Source: Endotrypanum monterogeii (lineage: Eukaryota; Euglenozoa; Kinetoplastea; Trypanosomatida; Trypanosomatidae). Taken from it: DNA of 51,468 nucleotides. The position numbers were made by a program, and so were the translations under genes. The notes beneath the pieces are model-generated. The model was given only the letters and a program-made list of their open reading frames with translations. It was not told where the DNA came from and ran no database searches. Location of the stretch: assembly GCA_000333855.2 (NCBI GenBank), contig CM007336.1, positions 491,471 through 542,938 on the forward strand, read 5' to 3'. Shown piece after piece: positions 27,401 to 36,424 of the stretch (the stretch's first letter is position 1; the number at the start of each line of letters is the position of its first letter).

Positions 27401-29971
27401 ATGAATCACGTGTACAACGGAGAGGTTGCTGGAGCCAAGCTGGTTCTTGCAGAGAACACCAGTGATGAGCTCACTCTCGAAAAAATGCACGTGGTCGTCC
27501 TCCATACAGCTTTTTGATGCCATTACGAGATCACCAGTTAAGGGGTCCGTGGTGGTGAAGGTGCTGGGCTGAATGAGGGAAGTACCGTGTACACTAACAC
27601 CGTTATTCTTTGGCGTGCCGTCACGGCTGTCGACCACGCCAGTCACGTAGTGCACAATCACGGATATGAGCTGCTTGCCCGTCCACAGAGGGCGCGGCTT
27701 CAGCACAGCGGGTACCGGTATCAGCTTTGTCAGTGTTGCGTGCGCGCTGAGCGGATTGCTTTGCCTCTGCATGTATGGTGCGATGCCGTTGTACACCAAC
27801 TGAACGAAGGTGTCACACGGCAGAAACTTATCGCGGAGTGTCAAGAGAACACCGGCGACCACGTGATCCTGGATAAAGCCGCGGATCGGTTTGCCGGACG
27901 TGGGGACAAGGTAATTGAGGTTGGCGTTCATGAGACAATCAAGCTCCGCCTTTGCCTCTAGACTCTGGACGACATGGATGTTCATCTCATCGCCGTCGAA
28001 GTCAGCGTTGTACGAGCTGCCGTTAACGTAGTGAAAGCGAAGAGTTTTCAGTCCCGAAAGAACCTTTGCCCGATATGCCATCATAGACACCTTGTGGAGG
28101 GTCGGCTGGCGGTTGAAGATGAGGTGGTCACCGTCAAGGATGTGCCGGTGCACCGTGAGAGAGCCACTCTGTGCCATCGCGAAGTACTTGATGGCATGTT
28201 GCCGACGGATTAGCTCCGGCACATGCAAATCCACGAAGCGCGTCTCGCCGCTTGGTAGGCCGATTTCTAGGTGCGTGGCTCCAGGGTACACATCAGGGCC
28301 GTTCATGACACACCGCTTGAGAAAAAGCATGCGCGCTGGCGAGTAGCTGCTCACGAGCTCGGGGAACGTGAGTGCGCGGGCAAAAGGACGGGGCAGCAGC
28401 ACCTCATTGGCTTCCAACAAGTAGTCGGGTGAAATGACGCTACGACAGGCTTGGTTCACACGTTTGCCCATCATATGCATGCGGAACAGACCCTCCTTCT
28501 TGGCAAAGCTTTCCAGTACATCGGCGTACACCTCCGTGACCTTGGCCTGCAAGTTCCGCAGGTTGTGCTCCTGCGCGATCTCCTGCGCCGTGCTGACGAG
28601 GTTTCGCTCCGGGGTCGAGTTGTTTGCCAGGACATAGTATGCCTCGATTTGTTCCACGAACTGGAGGACCTCCGACAGTGCACGTGTTCCTGTATCAGGG
28701 ACGATGCCGCCGGACTCGGATATCTGTACACCGGAGGATAAACGCAGCGGCAGTGGCGGCACAAGCATCTTGTCCAGAAAGAAGACCTTGTAGTAGTACA
28801 TCGGCGGGAGTGGGCAGGCGTAGGGCATGTTCAACGTCGCCTCGCCGAGGTGTGAGAAGAGGACGGCCAGAATTGCGGACTCGCGCTGGCACAGTTGCTT
28901 GATGTGCTCCCGAACCCATGAGGTGCGGAAGTATGTGTGACTGCGCCCCTGGCGGCTATTCATATCCTCCCACTCCCGCAGTTGTGCTATCGTCAGTCCC
29001 CCGTTTGCCACATTGAAGTCGGCGTTCTTCTTGTTGAAAAAGAAGAAAAGATGACCATTTTTTGTTGTGATGCGGGGTGAGATGTTCTGGCAGTGCGCGC
29101 AGACTTTTCCGTACTCGCGAAAGCTGCGCAGTGCTTGCTTGCAGATCTCGTTGCGGATGTCAATGACCGACTTACCAAAGCCCTCTGCGGCACACTTCAC
29201 TTGCGAGAAGGCTTTGAGATCGCCTGCACCTACACTTTCGTTGTGTGCACCTGTATCACCTGCCGCACCCTTTTCTAGGAGCGGTGCAGCGATACCTCGG
29301 CGACTCAGCAACATGTCCACATGTTCCAGCATGAGAGGGATGTCGTTGATAACCGTCTCGTCAGCGTCACGGCGGCGTCGACTGCGCATTTCTTGCCCGT
29401 GGGCATTCGCTACCATGTCGAGGAACCGCAGCGCCTCGCCTACCAACCCGCCATCAACGAGTCGAAGTGCCTGTTGGTAACGCACGACATCGAACTCAGG
29501 CACACGGAAACGATGGCAGAAGAAGCATTCGGCTTGCAGCAGCTGCTCCACCTCTTGGGCAAGGTGTGGATTAATAATGCTGAGACGCTCGTGTGAGCGG
29601 CTCGGATCGTTGGGGTAGCGACGTGGCATGCTGATATAGCCGTAGTGGCCATGACAGCGCTCGTTGCCGTATTTCGAGTTGAGGGTATTGCAGCACGTCG
29701 TGCACGCCTGCGGGGGGAACGTACGTGCGTCGAAGTTTCCCATTCGCGTGTCGTAAAATGTAGCGTGGGCGCCATCTCGCCGCACAGTTGGTGTCCACGG
29801 CGCCAGTCGATCCTCCTGGCCGCACCGCACGCGCACCTCCACGAAGGCGAGACGTGCCATGTCCTCGGAGGTCATGAGGGAGAGGGAAACACCGCCTTTG
29901 CGCTCATGGACGGGGCGCGTGCGCAGATCGCCCACGTACGCATGGAAAGGAAATGCGGTGGTAAGGGACAT
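24500..29971 (-). CDS. RPA1: DNA-directed RNA polymerase I largest subunit
   Basis: The 1823-residue largest subunit of RNA polymerase I, which makes rRNA in the nucleolus and, in African trypanosomes, also some surface-protein mRNAs. Two zinc sites are visible at the N-terminus: Cys90, Cys93, Cys106 and His109; and Cys149, Cys152, Cys291 and Cys294. The catalytic magnesium motif NADFDGDEMN lies at 655-664 with Asp657, Asp659 and Asp661. The trigger loop (EPSTQMTLNTFHSAG, around residue 1245) and the following GIPRLREL have the Ser/Asn form typical of Pol I rather than Pol II. The jaw region carries a long acidic, Asn-rich, disordered insert at about 1430-1550. The start is the ATG at 29969-29971. 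The C-terminus ends soon after the conserved region, with no CTD-like tail. Confidence 0.97.
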   Translation of the reverse strand: MSLTTAFPFHAYVGDLRTRPVHERKGGVSLSLMTSEDMARLAFVEVRVRCGQEDRLAPWTPTVRRDGAHATFYDTRMGNFDARTFPPQACTTCCNTLNSKYGNERCHGHYGYISMPRRYPNDPSRSHERLSIINPHLAQEVEQLLQAECFFCHRFRVPEFDVVRYQQALRLVDGGLVGEALRFLDMVANAHGQEMRSRRRRDADETVINDIPLMLEHVDMLLSRRGIAAPLLEKGAAGDTGAHNESVGAGDLKAFSQVKCAAEGFGKSVIDIRNEICKQALRSFREYGKVCAHCQNISPRITTKNGHLFFFFNKKNADFNVANGGLTIAQLREWEDMNSRQGRSHTYFRTSWVREHIKQLCQRESAILAVLFSHLGEATLNMPYACPLPPMYYYKVFFLDKMLVPPLPLRLSSGVQISESGGIVPDTGTRALSEVLQFVEQIEAYYVLANNSTPERNLVSTAQEIAQEHNLRNLQAKVTEVYADVLESFAKKEGLFRMHMMGKRVNQACRSVISPDYLLEANEVLLPRPFARALTFPELVSSYSPARMLFLKRCVMNGPDVYPGATHLEIGLPSGETRFVDLHVPELIRRQHAIKYFAMAQSGSLTVHRHILDGDHLIFNRQPTLHKVSMMAYRAKVLSGLKTLRFHYVNGSSYNADFDGDEMNIHVVQSLEAKAELDCLMNANLNYLVPTSGKPIRGFIQDHVVAGVLLTLRDKFLPCDTFVQLVYNGIAPYMQRQSNPLSAHATLTKLIPVPAVLKPRPLWTGKQLISVIVHYVTGVVDSRDGTPKNNGVSVHGTSLIQPSTFTTTDPLTGDLVMASKSCMEDDHVHFFESELITGVLCKNQLGSSNLSVVHVIHEVYGPHKVGELFGALGRVLTVSLQREGFSIGMDDMMLLQENRRSSLLRELDNAPLSLPDDEATVMPLVMRMATDLQKEFVPGRMLRPFPHNQLLMMTMSGAKGSNTNAIQMSLGLGQQLFDGRRVRRMNSGKTLPPFFIAEKRARSLGYAIGRFTSGIRPAEYTIHAMAGREGLIDTAVKTSRSGHLQRCLIKGLESLVVQWDHSVRDANGSVVQFLYGGDGLDPMRTSSLQAWDVVKENCIDLGYKMNVNTGVMTGEEEAEEAASRNSYGKRERSCEATAAVRAAQRALLEAEAQHNPLPAQYTASLEAYLQNKAKYPLFKKVSQVARWSKNGVLSEKLHEKREESIRYYRDVMTELTTRRRVRAYCDAGEPVGLLAAQAAGEPSTQMTLNTFHSAGSTVTHVTEGIPRLRELLIYASVRKVAIVVPVEKAGEADEDAISRILMAGVATRLTDCLARVPSADTAASSTTSSPVAKAYATPGYHYHVTRGAEGTQVTVALLFSKQLLLAKQRTMCMSSTEHLQSFIQALRNFSRQVVTMLRGRSKDEREGADGPMRGATQDPTSQMNSRGAALDGGGGDTSDDEDNDDERSAHMDTPLIGVTSLPSATASEFGRDDMIPEGDDDANGSDSDVGEDDRGAVNGVDGLKLRERSGVSNLHRTKHRREEGDNNDGNNNNNEEDEEEDENGLLWKGYSNDGVNGEAASVASTKISYDSFPAVFAMYGSKRFRVEIVPLLPEAAIRDGVTALPEDLFVVNVVIQTADQIVAVIPDVIEGALAQQTFPSWLTQFDAVSYTRKAEDTTSGELVFQGSAATIRSVTAFLSLFTVRARAIKLHKARSTDIRDMCTSFGVESGYRSLFDELEKLFKRYSVDYHHLTLIADAATHRGVWENYNFTGVISYSASPLFQMTFASSKRFLHTALTRGISDELSSISSAIMVGERPRVGTALVKVGQDPQALRDVIEKNLS

Positions 29972-30008
29972 TAATGGGAAAATAAAAGAGTGAGGGAGGG
30001 GACGGGGG

Positions 30009-30028
30009 CTGTGAGAATTGCAGAAGAG
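30009..30028 (-). promoter_or_regulatory. Predicted trans-splice acceptor, RPA1
   Basis: The minus strand reads CCTCTTCTGCAATTCTCACAG with the AG at 30009-30010, about 38 bases before the ATG. The C/T-rich sequence that follows would then be leader. Moderate match only. Confidence 0.4.
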
Positions 30029-30532
30029 GCGCCAGGCCTAGTTGTCTGCTGCTTCAACGTACACTTTCCGTCCTCCCTTATGTGATTAGTCGTTTGTTTT
30101 TAAATGATATTCATGAAATAAGAAAAAAAAACAACCACAATCGGGAAAAATGATCAGACACGCGCGCACACACACACACACACACGCACGCACCTGCAAG
30201 AGTTGTGCTGGGTGCTTATGGGCGGGATAGGGGGAAAGGGAGAGCGTGCCGGTTTTATGGTGCGAAGGAATGCAAACAATAGAGAGACGAGATGTGGGGG
30301 AAGGAAGGGGGGAGTCGAGCAGTGATAAGAGAAGGTCCTGAGAAGCGCTGCCAGCCCTGTACGCCGTCATGCGCACGATAGCAGATGTGCTGATTTGGCA
30401 GGCATCAAAGAAAACGGGACAAGAAAATAAGGGTACCCTGGAGTAGGGCCAAACGTTGCATGAGAGTATCTTCCTTGGAGTTTCTCTCTTCCCTTTTGTA
30501 TTCAGGCTTTTGTGACGTGTCCTGTGGCTAAC

Positions 30533-30534
<2 letters not shown>

Positions 30535-30575
<41 letters not shown>
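30535..30575. repeat. (TA)n microsatellite left of the gap
   Basis: About 20 AT units. Confidence 0.9.
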
Positions 30576-30578
<3 letters not shown>

Positions 30579-30666
30579 GAGGAGGGTAGTACTATACTAA
30601 CCGACCGACGACGACGTACGACGACCGACCGGACCGGACGAACGTACGTACCGGACCGTAACCGTA

Positions 30667-30718
30667 NNNNNNNNNNNNNNNNNNNNNNNNNNNNNNNNNN
30701 NNNNNNNNNNNNNNNNNN
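30667..30718. other. Run of 52 unknown bases (assembly gap)
   Basis: Ns 30667-30718 directly adjoin a TA array on the right. About 70 bases of odd CCGG/GACG/GTAC-type sequence lie on the left, followed by another TA array. The true length is unknown. Confidence 0.99.

Positions 30719-30756
<38 letters not shown>
30719..30756. repeat. (TA)n microsatellite right of the gap
   Basis: About 19 TA units starting at the last N. It may be the same array as 30535-30575 in an unresolved assembly. Confidence 0.9.
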
Positions 30757-30757
<1 letters not shown>

Positions 30758-31098
30758 TGACAGGGGGGAATTCATATACGCCGACAGACGTGCACACCGA
30801 CCGGCGAAGATACCGGCGTACCGAAATACCAACACACACTTATGTATAGGGAAGGAAAACAACAACAACAAGACGATTGCAGAGAGATCACTCATTATTC
30901 GTCGACATTATCGCGCAATAGAAGAAGCCTTCCAAGTAGAACCGCTCTCCCCCACTCAAAAAAAAAAAAAGACTGGTTATGTGGGAATGGGCAGTCAAGA
31001 GAACCACCGGATTATACGACGTCTACAAGAAATCGTTGTAGAGATTTCCACCGCGAAAAATAAATGTGTAGACGTATACATATTTATAAAACATAAAG

Positions 31099-31122
31099 AT
31101 ATATATATATATATATATATAG
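31099..31122. repeat. (AT)n microsatellite
   Basis: About 12 AT units followed by AGATAT variants. Confidence 0.85.
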
Positions 31123-32018
31123 ATATAGATATAAAAGAAAGAGATGAGAAGCGTCCTGACGTTCCCCACCCCCATCTTCCTCCATGATCAAGATCTCTGA
31201 TTCTCCTTCAATACACAGATGAAGCAGACGCATATTTGCGTGGGACGCGAAAAGGTGTGTGTGAAGACCTGTGTGTATGTGTGTGTGTGGGGGGGGGGGG
31301 GGAAGGAATCAACCACAAGAATATCCTCAAGGAGGTGGAACGGACGATGAGGTGAGGGCGTGTAAAGCCTCCTCTACTTCTGGGAACACCGTCTTAAGTG
31401 CCCACGCCCATCTGCATATATAAAACACTAAGGTCTCGATAGTTTTTGAAAGAAAAAAAAAACATCTCTGCCAAGTACAAGGGGGGTGCAAAGGGAGGAG
31501 GACAAAGTGAGGGATCACGTCAATCGAAGGGACCAACCTTTGCATTGAGCCCATATTAACTACAAACGATGACAAGAAGATTCAACACAAACACACATTA
31601 CTTCACAAAGTTTTCCCATGATTACCCACATAGACATGAACCAAATACGAGGAACACGAGACCCCGGCACACGTAAATGGGCACCACCTGGACTTTGATA
31701 TATATATATATATATATATTCTCAAGGGCTTCCGTCGACTTCGAGATTATCTACCTTCTGCACCTCCCTCCCCCCTCGCCCCGCCCTCCTGCTCGGAGGA
31801 TGCACTTACAAAAAGACAAGCCACCTCCACATGAGCGGGCGTCTGGCTGAGACGACAAGGAATATGGGGAGAGAGCAGCGGGGAAAGTTGGAGTGAGGTG
31901 AAAATACGGGTGACAGTGAATGCCAGCGCCGACAACCTGAGTTCAAGAGGGAAGGACAAGGGAGACAGGCGAGACGATTGTCAGACGCCCCTAGACACAG
32001 ACAAACAAAAAGAAATGC

Positions 32019-32060
32019 ACACACACACGCACACACACACACACACACACGCACACACAC
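32019..32060. repeat. (CA)n microsatellite with GC interruptions
   Basis: CA array broken twice by CG, about 110 bases beyond the amidase stop codon. Confidence 0.9.
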
Positions 32061-32167
32061 GTCTCGTCTGTCTTCGTGTAAGCCGTTTCCCCCTTCACAT
32101 TAGAGCCCTTCCCCATACACGTTTACATCCCTTTATGCGTATATTTCCTGTTGAAAATCTATTGTCC

Positions 32168-33970
32168 TCATTTGTAGTCGGTGCCCTCGAGCATTGCCCA
32201 TGAAGGATAGCGGTAGCCGCCGAGCACTTCCTTGAGGGCGATGGCTACGCTGATACAGAGCTCATCCTGATGCGTTGCAGAGACCACCTGCACACCCTTT
32301 GGGAGGTGAAAATCAGGCGGCAACTGTGCGGCGCGCTCCTCATGGATGGAAAGACTCTTGAGGCGGTCGGCCATGATGTCACCAGTCCAGATGGGGCACG
32401 CCGTTGCCGGTAGCTGCAGAACATTGAAGGCTGCAGTGTACTGGAACTGGAATGGATTCCAGAGCGGGAAGTGGTGGCGCGGCGCGGCTGAGGGGAAGGT
32501 GGGGGCAATGATAATCCCGTCGACTGCGAGGAGTGACTCGAGTCCCTTCTTGAAGGAGAGCAGCCCCTCGTCACGGCTGATGGTCATCCATCGCGGCAGA
32601 ACTGTCTCCGCTGTTTCCAACAGGCACAATAAGATGGCAGGCAAGGTGTGCATCGAACGGCCGCGAAGCCAACGGACCATCTCCGCGAGCCAGTTAACAC
32701 CTCCCACGTGCCCCTGTGACATGAATACGTGAAACTTGGACTCCGTCGGGTCCTTCGTGAGCACCGACGTCCACATGGACAAAATGCGAGCGAAAGGCTC
32801 AAATTGAGGGGGAACAACGCCGCCGGTTGAGCGCGACGGGGTGCGTACATTGACGTAAGTCACCTGAGCATTATACCGCTTACGAAGCGCCTCTGCTGCT
32901 GCATGCACCGCCTCGATTTCACTATCTGAGACGTGGATGAAGGGAAGTCCGTAGTCTTCAAGGGCGTAAACACGCAGTGGATGATGACGGAGGTCCAGCA
33001 CCCTCTCTAGCGGTGCACACGGCGGGAATAAAACCGGGTCGAGCCCAAATCCACCACGTGCGGCAATTTTTGAGAGCGGTATGAGGTCTTCCGGGAAGCG
33101 GCAGATAGGACCGGTAGCCATGTAGTGGTTCGCCGACGTCTTGGCGCCTGGATGCTGACCAATGTTGGAGATGTAATGGGGGCTTGCCTTGTGCCCATAG
33201 ACGCCGTTGAAGAAGGCCGGCATGCGTATGGAGCCGCCAATGTCACTGCCAAGGCTAAAGGTAGAGAAGGCAGCGCCGGCGGCGGCCCCCTCGCCACCGC
33301 TGCTGCCACCTACAAGACAACGTGTGTCGTAAGGGTTGCTGCTGATGCCGTACATGTAGTTGGAGCTCTCATACCACATGCACAGCTCACTGGTGTTGGT
33401 CACGCCGAGGATGATAGCGCCGGCGTCCCTCAAGTTCTTCACGACGGGGCTGTCGGCGGCGGCGATGACATCACGGCGATTCGGGTTGCCAGATGTGTTG
33501 GGGCAGCCACGGCACTCCATGCACTCCTTAATGGTGCACGGGACGCCAAGCAGCCAGCTCGGCATCTGCTTTGGGTCCTTGTGTACCCTCCACGCAGCCC
33601 AGATACGGTCTGATTGGGCTGCCGCCTCCATGGCCTCATCAAAGCACTCGAACACCATTGCATTTATAAAAGGGTTTACTTGTTTAATGTGCTCAATGAA
33701 GGTCGACACAACATCAACACAGCTCAGACGCCCCTCTCGGTAGGCCCTGCTAAGCTCCACAGCAGAGAGCTGCTGACAGTACGCGATGGGTTGCGGGGGT
33801 ACCTGCCGTGAGGTACGTGGACCAGCTTGCATGAAGGCGTTGATCCACCAGTTGCACAGGCCACAGACAGCCACCAAATACGCCACAAGGCCTAGGAAAT
33901 ACCCAGCGATGTAGGCTGCCACCGCACCAGCGGCGACGACAACCACCAGAAAACATCTAAGCTTGGTCAT
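32168..33970 (-). CDS. Membrane-anchored amidase of the FAAH type
   Basis: A 600-residue enzyme of the amidase-signature family, which hydrolyses amides through a Ser-cisSer-Lys triad. The triad is visible as Lys148 (GVPCTIKEC), Ser223 (GGSSGGEG) and Ser247 (DIGGSIR). The spacings of 75 and 24 residues equal those of mammalian fatty acid amide hydrolase. Residues 7-40 form a strongly hydrophobic segment, probably a membrane anchor as in FAAH. The substrate may be a fatty acid amide, but this is inference. The start is the ATG at 33968-33970. The open frame extends 32 codons further, through a T11 run that is more likely part of the pyrimidine tract. The C-terminal part (about 480-560) has the usual family features, including APTFPSAAPRHH and a TGD segment. 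Confidence 0.92.
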   Translation of the reverse strand: MTKLRCFLVVVVAAGAVAAYIAGYFLGLVAYLVAVCGLCNWWINAFMQAGPRTSRQVPPQPIAYCQQLSAVELSRAYREGRLSCVDVVSTFIEHIKQVNPFINAMVFECFDEAMEAAAQSDRIWAAWRVHKDPKQMPSWLLGVPCTIKECMECRGCPNTSGNPNRRDVIAAADSPVVKNLRDAGAIILGVTNTSELCMWYESSNYMYGISSNPYDTRCLVGGSSGGEGAAAGAAFSTFSLGSDIGGSIRMPAFFNGVYGHKASPHYISNIGQHPGAKTSANHYMATGPICRFPEDLIPLSKIAARGGFGLDPVLFPPCAPLERVLDLRHHPLRVYALEDYGLPFIHVSDSEIEAVHAAAEALRKRYNAQVTYVNVRTPSRSTGGVVPPQFEPFARILSMWTSVLTKDPTESKFHVFMSQGHVGGVNWLAEMVRWLRGRSMHTLPAILLCLLETAETVLPRWMTISRDEGLLSFKKGLESLLAVDGIIIAPTFPSAAPRHHFPLWNPFQFQYTAAFNVLQLPATACPIWTGDIMADRLKSLSIHEERAAQLPPDFHLPKGVQVVSATHQDELCISVAIALKEVLGGYRYPSWAMLEGTDYK

Positions 33971-34536
33971 GAGGCGACGGTCCCTAAGAGGAATCGAGAA
34001 CGAGTCAAAACAAAAACAATTTTTTTTTTTTACGAAAAGAAAAGATGAGATCAAAGCTTCATACACACGCCAACTTGAACGACGGAAAAAAAAAAGATAC
34101 GTAATGGAGACACCAAACGCTTACCAACAAAACAAACCACCGTGATCAAGTAGTAAGGAAGGGAGGGGAGGGGGTAGATGTTGGAGAGGGAGAGAGGAGA
34201 GGAAGAGAGGAGAGGAAGAAGGGTCCTTCTACACCACCTGCTGGAGGGAGTGCACTTGTCGCCGGCGAGCAGCAACAGGTCGATTTTTTTTTTTCGTATA
34301 GAGCCCCGTCCTTGCGCTGAACAGACAAGACGTCGACGCGCGCTCACCTACTGTCAGCCGAAGGGCAATGGCAAAGAGGGGGAGATGGGAGGGATGGAGG
34401 AGGGGGAGGGGGGGGGCCGAAGCGAAGACGAGACAACGAGTGTGTGAAAAAGTTGATCAGAAATGAGCAAAATAATAAAAAAAGATGAGGAGAGAGGGAG
34501 GGAGGAGACAACACGGCAGATAGATCGCAATAACGA

Positions 34537-34538
<2 letters not shown>

Positions 34539-34569
<31 letters not shown>
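34539..34569. repeat. (TG)n microsatellite
   Basis: About 15 TG units on the plus strand. Confidence 0.9.
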
Positions 34570-34573
<4 letters not shown>

Positions 34574-34872
34574 TTGTCGCAGAGGTAGACGTCGAAAAAA
34601 AAGAGAAAATTTCGAAAGGGAGAGAGGGAAAAAAAGGGTGGGGGTGTGTGAAGAACCACAACGTCACACACCAACCAGCAAAACACGAGGGAGAGGAGAG
34701 GAGGGGAGGGGGGGAGGGAGATAAAAAAAAAAGGGAGGGAAAACCAGATATAAACAAATAACCGTCCACAGTGAAACGCGATAGAATTAAGGGAGGTTAA
34801 AGAAAACAGGCAAAACTACCGACATAATAGAGAGACGTACAAACTTCTCCGTCACTTTTCTTTTTTCGTAAC

Positions 34873-34877
<5 letters not shown>

Positions 34878-34914
<37 letters not shown>
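34878..34914. repeat. (AT)n microsatellite
   Basis: About 18 AT units passing into TGTGTG. Confidence 0.9.
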
Positions 34915-34917
<3 letters not shown>

Positions 34918-34991
34918 GTGTGTATGTGCGCACTGGTTGTTTGTTTGGGGTTCTGCGGGACTCATGGCGGATCGTTGAGGAAAATAGCGAG

Positions 34992-35018
34992 GTGTGTGTG
35001 TGTGTGTGTGTGTGTGTG
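34992..35018. repeat. (GT)n microsatellite
   Basis: About 13 GT units on the plus strand. Confidence 0.9.
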
Positions 35019-35347
35019 CCATGTCAATGTGAAGCAAAGGAGAATAAAGAGAGCAGACGGGTAGGAAGAGGGTCGCAGCGACAATGCCCCCCTCCTTCCT
35101 CTCGAGGAGCATAGGGGGGAAGAACCGTGGTAGCCATAGGGTCAGAGAAAAAGAGCATATACATAACATGAAGAAAATAGGATGCATATTCTTTTCCTTC
35201 CGCTGTCTCAGCTGCAGCGTCGGTCGGGGATGAGATGCACGACGAAGAGCAGAGGGGGGGGATAAAGTAGTGCGCCTACACGTGCCAGGATAACGGGTGG
35301 TGGTGGAAGACATCTTTCCTTTTATAGATCTGCAATTATCCATACTC

Positions 35348-35382
35348 GTGTGTGTGTGTGTGTGTGCGTGTGTGTGTGTGTG
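35348..35382. repeat. (TG)n microsatellite with one CG
   Basis: TG array interrupted once. It is complementary to the CA array at 35544-35569, so the two could form a stem in RNA or DNA. Confidence 0.9.
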
Positions 35383-35543
35383 TTTGTGAGTGGGTGGATG
35401 GGCAGATGTGATAATAATAGCTCCACTCACCCACCCACCCGCCACCTCCGCCAGACCTTTTGAGCATCCCTGGTTGGACTAGGTAGGCGTATACCCTCTA
35501 ACAGGCTTAGATAAAATCTACTAGACACGCATCCTAAAAGTAC

Positions 35544-35546
35544 ACG

Positions 35547-35606
<60 letters not shown>

Positions 35607-35607
35607 G
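35544..35607. repeat. Compound (CA)n(TA)n microsatellite
   Basis: CA array of about 12 units followed by a TA array of about 15 units and a TTTATATATA tail. Confidence 0.9.
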
Positions 35608-36183
35608 ATGTACTTGCGTATGTGTGAGTGTGAGAGAGAGAAGCTCCCTGTCTTCTGCGACGACACGAGTGGCGACAAGGATGACGAAACGTTGCGGAGG
35701 AGCACTGCCGAGAAATAAACAGCCAAACAGAGGGCAAGTGAAAGGGGAAGTAGAGAAGGGGGAAAAAAAAACACAGCAGCAGTGCAAACACATAGGGAGG
35801 AAGAAGGGGATGTCCAGTCGTCCGCTATGCATTGCTCTCCTCCCTCCCTCCCTCCTTTCGTTTTATTGCCGCTCATCTCACCTTCCCCCCCCCTCCAGCA
35901 CCGAATTACATTACTTTTCCTTCATGCAGGTGTCACGATTAAAGGACAAAAATATATATCACTGACCACGCACACAAGTACCCCGAGAGTATCAATCACG
36001 AGCATCAGCATCAACATCACAGAGAAAACGCTCAAGCTTTCGTGGGAGGAGGGAAGGATACCTGCGCACATGTGCGTGCGTCGTCGGCGGTATCTAACAA
36101 CAACAAAAAAAAAAAGTGAACAGTTCAAGGACAACCATGTTAGATCCCATCCATAAGAGCAGAGTCAAGAAAACCGAACAGGA

Positions 36184-36213
36184 AGGAGGAAGAGGAGGAG
36201 GAGGAGGAGGAGG
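36184..36213. repeat. (GGA)n repeat
   Basis: Trinucleotide purine repeat with one AGA interruption. Confidence 0.8.
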
Positions 36214-36424
36214 GGTCACTCATGTAGAGATACAGGACATACAGACAGACAGGCATACGCAGTGGTGAGGAAGCATGTCAAAGTGTGGCCGAGAGAGAGA
36301 GAGAGAGAAAGGACTAAGGGACCTCTCCGAAAACAAAAAAAAACAGAAGTTGTCACCCACACTCAATTGTCCTCATCATGTCTCTGCCCTGTATGAGCAT
36401 ACCCATGGCATGCCACCCCCTCCT

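Larger units (their letters stand above)
30029..32167. other. Intergenic region with assembly gap
   Basis: About 2.1 kb between the amidase and RPA1 genes, expected to hold the amidase 3'UTR. It contains TA arrays at 30535-30575, 30719-30756, 31099-31122 and 31698-31719, CA arrays near 30168-30186 and 32019-32060, a G13 run near 31289-31302, and an unresolved N gap. No gene supported. Confidence 0.8.
33971..36424. other. Intergenic region dense in microsatellites
   Basis: About 2.45 kb between the Sm-like and amidase genes with no supported gene, expected to be largely 3'UTR of the Sm-like mRNA. It has TG arrays (34539, 34992, 35348), TA arrays (34878, 35569), a CA array (35544), a GGA array (36184) and a GA run (36292-36308). 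Confidence 0.8.

Noticed and set aside
30086..30895. Minus-strand open frame of 269 codons across the N gap
   Set aside because: It runs through Ns and TA arrays and encodes Ile-Tyr repeats; no protein-like content.
33971..34066. 32-codon extension of the amidase
   Set aside because: It crosses a T11 run that looks like a splice pyrimidine tract, and the hydrophobic anchor begins naturally after the ATG at 33970.
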